Shown piece by piece: positions 22,013-25,721 of a stretch of DNA of 25,721 nt. Position 1 is the first letter of the stretch, and each line of letters begins with the position of its first letter. A program made the position numbers and the translations under genes. Below the pieces are notes generated by a model. That model saw only the letters and a list, made by a program, of their open reading frames with translations. It did not search any database and had not been told where the DNA came from. Origin of the DNA: a virus; IMG/VR virus record IMGVR_UViG_3300048007_000150, positions 1 through 25,721 of that record. One strand, 5' to 3'.

Positions 22013-22858
22013 TTATTCAGCCTTGCCTTTTTTCTCTGCGCCGTGACCTTTAGACTCTGGAGATAATTTTGCACCGTCACCTGGGTGAGTTACATTCATA
22101 TCTTTTGCATCGCCTGTTAAGCCTTTTGAATCGCCGCCGTCTGATTTAGCAGACATATCAACTGCTTTGCCGCCCATGTCATTTTTACCTGCAACTGGTG
22201 ATGCTTTACCATCGTCACCTGCTGGCATATCTGCTGGGTGCATGCCGTCTTTACCTACTTTAGTTAAATCAGCTGCTTCTTCGATTTCTTCCGAGTCTTC
22301 ATCAGCTTCCGCTGCAGTTTCTTCAACTACTGCTTCTTCCATTTCTGGTTCCATATCCATTTCTGGAGCTGGATCTGCTGCTGGCTCGTCGCCCATAATT
22401 TTAGCAAATTCTGCTTTAAGATCTTCTAGTGCGTCTTCAACGTTTACTAGCTTATCTTCAATTTCTTCGTGATCTTCTTCGTGATCGTCTACTTCACCAT
22501 CACCATTTAAATCACCGTCATCGTCTGATGCTAATTCCATTTCAGCTTCTGGCTCTGCTAGATCTGATTCAGGAGCGTCTTCGCCCTCTTTATCTTCTCC
22601 GTACATTTCCTCTGCTTCAATTTCGTCATCATCTTCTTCGATGTCGTCGATAAAGTTATCAGCTTTTTCGTCACCGATCGCTTCATCTAATTCTTCTTCC
22701 GCTACTTCATCTTCTACAACTTCGTCTGCTTCGACTAAGTCGTTCCAAATTTCACGTGCTTTTTCTACGAATGCTTCGTGTAGTAGGTCAGAAGCTTTTG
22801 CTTCTTCGCCATTCACTAGGCTTTCTATCACTTTAATATAACGTTCGCGAGTACTCAT
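22013..22858 (-). CDS. Acidic prohead core protein, gp67-like, 281 aa
   Basis: I chose ATG 22858 because AAAGGAGA lies just upstream; an ATG at 22891 has no ribosome site. The N-terminal 45 residues form a helix (RERYIKVIESLVNGEEAKAS... LLHEAFVEKAREIW) similar in pattern to the start of T4 gp67. The rest is strongly acidic, then turns Gly/Lys/Asp-rich. It is far longer than T4 gp67 (80 residues). DLNGDGEVDDHE (116-127) is a textbook EF-hand calcium loop with Asp, Asn, Asp, Gly, Val and Glu at the expected places. Position between gp20 and gp21 supports a prohead core role. A weak late-like box ACTAAATA lies at 22893-22900. The name gp67 or gp68 is uncertain. Confidence 0.8.
   Translation of the reverse strand: MSTRERYIKVIESLVNGEEAKASDLLHEAFVEKAREIWNDLVEADEVVEDEVAEEELDEAIGDEKADNFIDDIEEDDDEIEAEEMYGEDKEGEDAPESDLAEPEAEMELASDDDGDLNGDGEVDDHEEDHEEIEDKLVNVEDALEDLKAEFAKIMGDEPAADPAPEMDMEPEMEEAVVEETAAEADEDSEEIEEAADLTKVGKDGMHPADMPAGDDGKASPVAGKNDMGGKAVDMSAKSDGGDSKGLTGDAKDMNVTHPGDGAKLSPESKGHGAEKKGKAE
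22478..22513 (-). other. EF-hand-type calcium loop in the prohead core gene
   Basis: Encodes DLNGDGEVDDHE, fitting the EF-hand loop pattern D-x-[DN]-x-D-G-x-[ILV]-x-x-x-E at all key places. Single loop; no clear flanking E and F helices beyond general helix propensity. Confidence 0.6.
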
Positions 22859-22929
22859 TAGCTTTTCTCCTTTATCGAGGTTATAACACATGTATTTAGT
22901 CTTACTACAAGGTAAGATATCTTAAATAC

Positions 22930-22957
22930 AAAAAAAACCGCGGTTTTGACACCGCTG
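22930..22957 (-). terminator. Rho-independent terminator after the 65-aa gene
   Basis: A short stem GCGGT/ACCGC (22951-22955 with 22940-22944 on the minus strand), a six-base loop, extra partial pairing, then GG and eight Ts. It would end the gp20 transcript before the core genes. Confidence 0.65.
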
Positions 22958-22989
22958 GTATAAAAATAACAGTTATGTAGGTATTTTAT

Positions 22990-23187
22990 CTACTCTTCTG
23001 CTTGGCTAGCGCCGTATTGTAACTGTACATCTTCGATCTTAGACGTATGCTCACTACGAGCCATTTCACGTCTATTACGCATCTTATTTAGATGTTTCAG
23101 TGTCAATCTAGGTCTACGGGTATCGTCAAGATCCCATTTGTTCAAGTTATCATCTTCTGGTTTTTGAGCAAGTTCATTAAACCTCAT
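22990..23187 (-). CDS. Small basic head-assembly protein at the gp67 position, 65 aa
   Basis: ATG 23187 has GGAGA eight bases upstream; an earlier in-frame ATG at 23208 lacks a ribosome site. The start overlaps the gp20 stop by 11 bases. The core is RRPRLTLKHLNKMRNRREMARSEH, a basic helix seen, as far as I recall, in small proteins encoded next to gp20 in marine T4-like phages; their function is not known to me. By gene order it sits where T4 has gene 67, but the sequence lacks the acidic tail of gp67, so homology is not claimed. Close linkage to the portal suggests a part in prohead initiation. Confidence 0.75.
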   Translation of the reverse strand: MRFNELAQKPEDDNLNKWDLDDTRRPRLTLKHLNKMRNRREMARSEHTSKIEDVQLQYGASQAEE

Positions 23188-24844
23188 TTGATGTATCTCC
23201 CATATCATCGTTCAGTTCAGCATCTGGTGTGTCAGTTGGACCATCCATGCCTGTATCTGCATTCTCTGCATCAACGTCAGTTGGTTGGAAACTATCAACA
23301 TCGGAACCTCTAATACCTAATGCTCCTAAATCTCCTGTTGCTGTACTGTCAGGCATATTGCCTTTTTGATTTTCTTCTTTCCACAATCTTTCGTTCTCAA
23401 CCATTTCTTCTTCATTTAGTCCTAAGTACCTATCAAGTAAGAATCTTCTTGACAAGTATCCCACGCCTTCAAGCTGACCAAATAGTTGTGCTTTTTGTGC
23501 ATCAATTTCAATTTGTCTATACTGTGAGAAACTTTGTGGTTCAACAAAGTTTAGTTCAAATAAACTAGAACTAACATCTAGTCCTCTGTGTTTACAGAAC
23601 ATTTTAAATTCTTTGTCTAATGTATTTTGCAATGTAAGTTGTAGTCTTTCACAATACTTTGCAAAACGGAATTCTTGTATCATTGCTGTACCTATACGTC
23701 CATCGTTAAATGCCGCTATACCATCTTCACTTCCAGTAGGAAGGTACGATGTTGGTACACGAAGTCCACGCATAAGTTTGTTATTAAAGTACTTTAAATC
23801 ATCAATCTCACCAAGGTTTTCACCGCCCGGTAATACTTCAACTTTAGATCCACGTCCTTCTGCTGTTTGAGCAAAGAAGTAATCTTCCATTATTGATAAT
23901 GGGTTATAAGCCGCATCCACAACTTTAGTACCGCCACCACTCATATTTGGAATACGTGTTTGGTGTACTTCGTTTTTAACTCTTTCAACAAAGCCCATTG
24001 CTTTATGTGCTGGCATATTACCTACGTCAATATAGAACACACGTCTTTCTGGTGCTCTTTGTACACGATAGATAATAATACTATCTTCTAGTAATTCTTT
24101 TTGTTTATATACTTTAAATACAGATTCTAATATACTGTTACCAAATGGCCAATTTGCATTCATGCCATCACTTAGGCTTACGTGTACTACGTTCTTAGAA
24201 TCAACTGCATACTCTGAATTAACACCTTGTGAATTGTTTGCATTAACAACACCACTGTTTCCTTTACCAACACTATAACCTGTTGTAGGATTAACCGCAG
24301 TTGAATCTGCATGTTTCTTAGTATCTGTTGCAACCATATCATGTAAATTTAGTGCAATATTTTTAATTATGTATTGATCAATTTGTCTGCCTTCGCTTTC
24401 GTTAACAATAGCTTTAGCAACATCGCCTGGTTGTACCCATATAAGTTTATATGTTTCTGGATCTCTAATAAAAAATTGATCTCCGTATTTAATACATGAT
24501 CTAAACATAGTAAATATTCTACGTTCAAAATCATTAATTCTAACCCACTGTTTTAATGCAGTTTCAAGGGCAGTAACTTCTGTATCAGTTGGAGATGTTT
24601 TGTACTTAATTCCAAAAGGAATACTTGATTGTGGATCTAATTGTGTACTAAATTCAGCAATAGTATCTAGTGCCGCATTAATTTCACTGTCTTGGTCCAT
24701 TTGATCATATTGAGTATAACGTTCAACTCTGTTTGGTTGCCCTGAATATACCTCAGGTAGCCAACTCTGCCAACGGTTTGTTTTAGTATTACCCGCTGTT
24801 CCATCATTAACGTTATATCTTGTAAAGTGTTTTTTCCAACTCAT
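23177..24844 (-). CDS. gp20: Portal protein, gp20-like, 555 aa
   Basis: The portal ring subunit that starts prohead assembly, admits DNA and joins head to tail. The sequence shows family blocks throughout: WLPEVYSGQPNRVERYTQYDQMDQDSEINAAL near the N-terminus, FRSCIKYGDQFFIRD, MNANWPFGNSILESVFKVYKQKELLEDSIIIYRVQRAPERRVFYIDVGNMP in the middle, then VLPGGENLGEIDDLKYFNNKLMRGLRVPTSYL and FAKYCERLQLTLQNTLDKEFK. The length is normal for the family. The tail after about residue 490 is acidic and variable. AAAGGAT and a CATAAATA late box lie upstream. It shares its transcript with the 65-aa gene it overlaps. Confidence 0.96.
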   Translation of the reverse strand: MSWKKHFTRYNVNDGTAGNTKTNRWQSWLPEVYSGQPNRVERYTQYDQMDQDSEINAALDTIAEFSTQLDPQSSIPFGIKYKTSPTDTEVTALETALKQWVRINDFERRIFTMFRSCIKYGDQFFIRDPETYKLIWVQPGDVAKAIVNESEGRQIDQYIIKNIALNLHDMVATDTKKHADSTAVNPTTGYSVGKGNSGVVNANNSQGVNSEYAVDSKNVVHVSLSDGMNANWPFGNSILESVFKVYKQKELLEDSIIIYRVQRAPERRVFYIDVGNMPAHKAMGFVERVKNEVHQTRIPNMSGGGTKVVDAAYNPLSIMEDYFFAQTAEGRGSKVEVLPGGENLGEIDDLKYFNNKLMRGLRVPTSYLPTGSEDGIAAFNDGRIGTAMIQEFRFAKYCERLQLTLQNTLDKEFKMFCKHRGLDVSSSLFELNFVEPQSFSQYRQIEIDAQKAQLFGQLEGVGYLSRRFLLDRYLGLNEEEMVENERLWKEENQKGNMPDSTATGDLGALGIRGSDVDSFQPTDVDAENADTGMDGPTDTPDAELNDDMGDTSNEV

Positions 24845-24869
24845 ATTGTTATTATCCTTTGTATTTTAG

Positions 24870-24877
24870 TATTTATG
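24870..24877 (-). promoter_or_regulatory. T4-type late promoter box CATAAATA
   Basis: CATAAATA in the short gap between the upstream gene's stop and the gp20 ATG, 25 bases before the start. Confidence 0.65.
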
Positions 24878-24880
24878 CCT

Positions 24881-25721
24881 TTAACGGAAGTTACTGTTTC
24901 TTTCCTTTAAGGCTTTTTCTAATACTGCATCCTCTTCGGCTTTTATTGTCTTTTGCAACGCCGCAATTTGTTTTTCCAATAAAGACATTTCTGTATTGAT
25001 CAAACGTTTTTCTCTAGGATGTTTAGTTATTTTAACCGATTCTTGTCGATCTGTCAACCTATCTTTGAGTATAGCTAGTTCCTTACTCTTAGGTATATCC
25101 TTTGGAACTGCTAATACTGGTACAGTAGAAGGTACGTTTTCACTGAGGTTCATAGGATTGCTAGCTGATCTTCTTAAAATGTCATCTTGATATACGTCAG
25201 ATGTTTTATTAGGTAATGGAGCTGTTCCTAGTTCTGTTTCAGTTATTGCTTCATTAAAGAAGTTAGTTGATTTATCTTTAATTGTTTCTGAATTGTCACT
25301 AAACCAATTTGAAACAGTTTCAATTTTTGTTGATAAACTATTTAAATTTAATGTAACAGCGTTTTGTGCTCTCAAGAACATTTTGCTTGCATCGTTCATT
25401 GCTTGTACTGTACTACCTGATGCTGTTAATTTTGCTCGGGTTTTCTTATTAAGTGCTTCAATCTCATCAGCACTTAACTTTGCATATTTTCCAAAGTTCT
25501 TTTTGATTAATACACCGCTTGATTGTAACTCTGCAATTGCTTGAAGTATACTATTATCTACTGCACCAGCATTTGCCATTTTAGTCATATCCATATTAGT
25601 AAAACTTTGCAATATGTAGTTACCAGCTTCTTCTCCTCGCAGTTCTCCTGTTTGAATCATTCTTTCAATATTATTAAAAAAGTCTTCTCCCATTACTTTT
25701 GTAAATGCTGCTCTTGTTTCA
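24881..25721 (-). CDS. Large probable structural protein, C-terminal part (5' end outside window)
   Basis: The reading frame stays open through the window edge, with ETRAAFTKV before the first in-window ATG at 25693, so the true start probably lies beyond the window. The visible 280 residues are mostly helical: NNIERMIQTGELRGEEAGNYIL, LSADEIEALNKKTRAKL and AQNAVTLNLNSLSTKIETVSNW, followed by a Pro-rich linker (VPSTVPVLAVPKDIPKSK) and a C-terminal coiled coil (LINTEMSLLEKQIAALQKTIKAEEDAVLEKAL). No enzyme motif is seen. Position directly before gp20 is where T4-like phages carry tail-tube and related structural genes. The pattern would fit the end of a large virion or tape-measure-like protein, but this is not established. 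Confidence 0.65.
   Translation of the reverse strand, partial: ETRAAFTKVMGEDFFNNIERMIQTGELRGEEAGNYILQSFTNMDMTKMANAGAVDNSILQAIAELQSSGVLIKKNFGKYAKLSADEIEALNKKTRAKLTASGSTVQAMNDASKMFLRAQNAVTLNLNSLSTKIETVSNWFSDNSETIKDKSTNFFNEAITETELGTAPLPNKTSDVYQDDILRRSASNPMNLSENVPSTVPVLAVPKDIPKSKELAILKDRLTDRQESVKITKHPREKRLINTEMSLLEKQIAALQKTIKAEEDAVLEKALKERNSNFR

Noticed and set aside
22859-22891. Longer start (MCYNLDKGEKL) for the acidic core protein
   Set aside because: The strong AAAGGAGA ribosome site lies within this stretch and serves ATG 22858.
22893-22900. Late promoter ACTAAATA before the acidic core gene
   Set aside because: One mismatch from NATAAATA; placed well, but not strong enough to list as a promoter. 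The core genes could also be reached by read-through from gp20.

Overview
The window looks like part of the late (virion-structure) region of a marine T4-like myovirus. A head-morphogenesis block runs portal gp20, two small core proteins, protease gp21, scaffold gp22, capsid gp23. It is followed by about 15 kb of tail-fibre-type genes carrying TKAYVD/NKAYVD modules, PKD domains and an S74 autochaperone. The DNA is AT-rich, every gene reads on the minus strand, and eight copies of the T4-type late promoter box NATAAATA sit upstream of genes. Nothing here decides whether the host is a cyanobacterium, SAR11 or another marine bacterium. The 387-residue gp23 is shorter than the cyanophage and T4 proteins as I remember them.

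Layout, read in the direction of transcription (high to low coordinates). 25721-24881: C-terminal part of a large unidentified, probably structural protein. 24844-19110: portal gp20, a 65-aa basic protein, an acidic gp67-like core protein, gp21, gp22 and gp23, ending in a strong terminator. 19027-18031: a compact accessory patch. It holds a 20-codon ORF under its own late promoter, a terminator, a tRNA (best read as Trp-CCA), a 50-aa gene with its own late promoter, a GC-richer segment that is either a 56-74 aa gene or a structured RNA, a UUCG-loop terminator, and a 47-aa gene with its own late promoter. 17978-3990: six adhesion or tail-fibre type genes (1061-aa PKD protein, 401 aa, 1588-aa repeat fibre, 480 aa, 382 aa with S74 chaperone, 453 aa), then a 73-aa structural module. 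3880-1: an unidentified 140-aa protein, two DxD glycosyltransferase-like proteins, a DUF6356-like membrane protein and two 2-oxoglutarate/Fe(II) oxygenase-like proteins; the last runs off the window.

How the parts fit: gp20 nucleates the prohead, gp22 and the acidic core protein fill it, gp21 digests the core and trims gp23 (likely site LSE/SA after Glu41). The fibre genes share repeat modules at protein and DNA level, which would help them swap parts. The glycosyltransferase and oxygenase genes next to the fibres may modify virion or host molecules; that is inference.

Most worth a second look: the Trp-codon mini-ORF, terminator and tRNA arrangement; the GC-richer terminator-bounded segment at 18257-18506; the EF-hand-type loop in the prohead core protein; a dockerin-like loop in the PKD protein; a late promoter whose sequence overlaps a terminator hairpin; and the paired oxygenase and glycosyltransferase genes.
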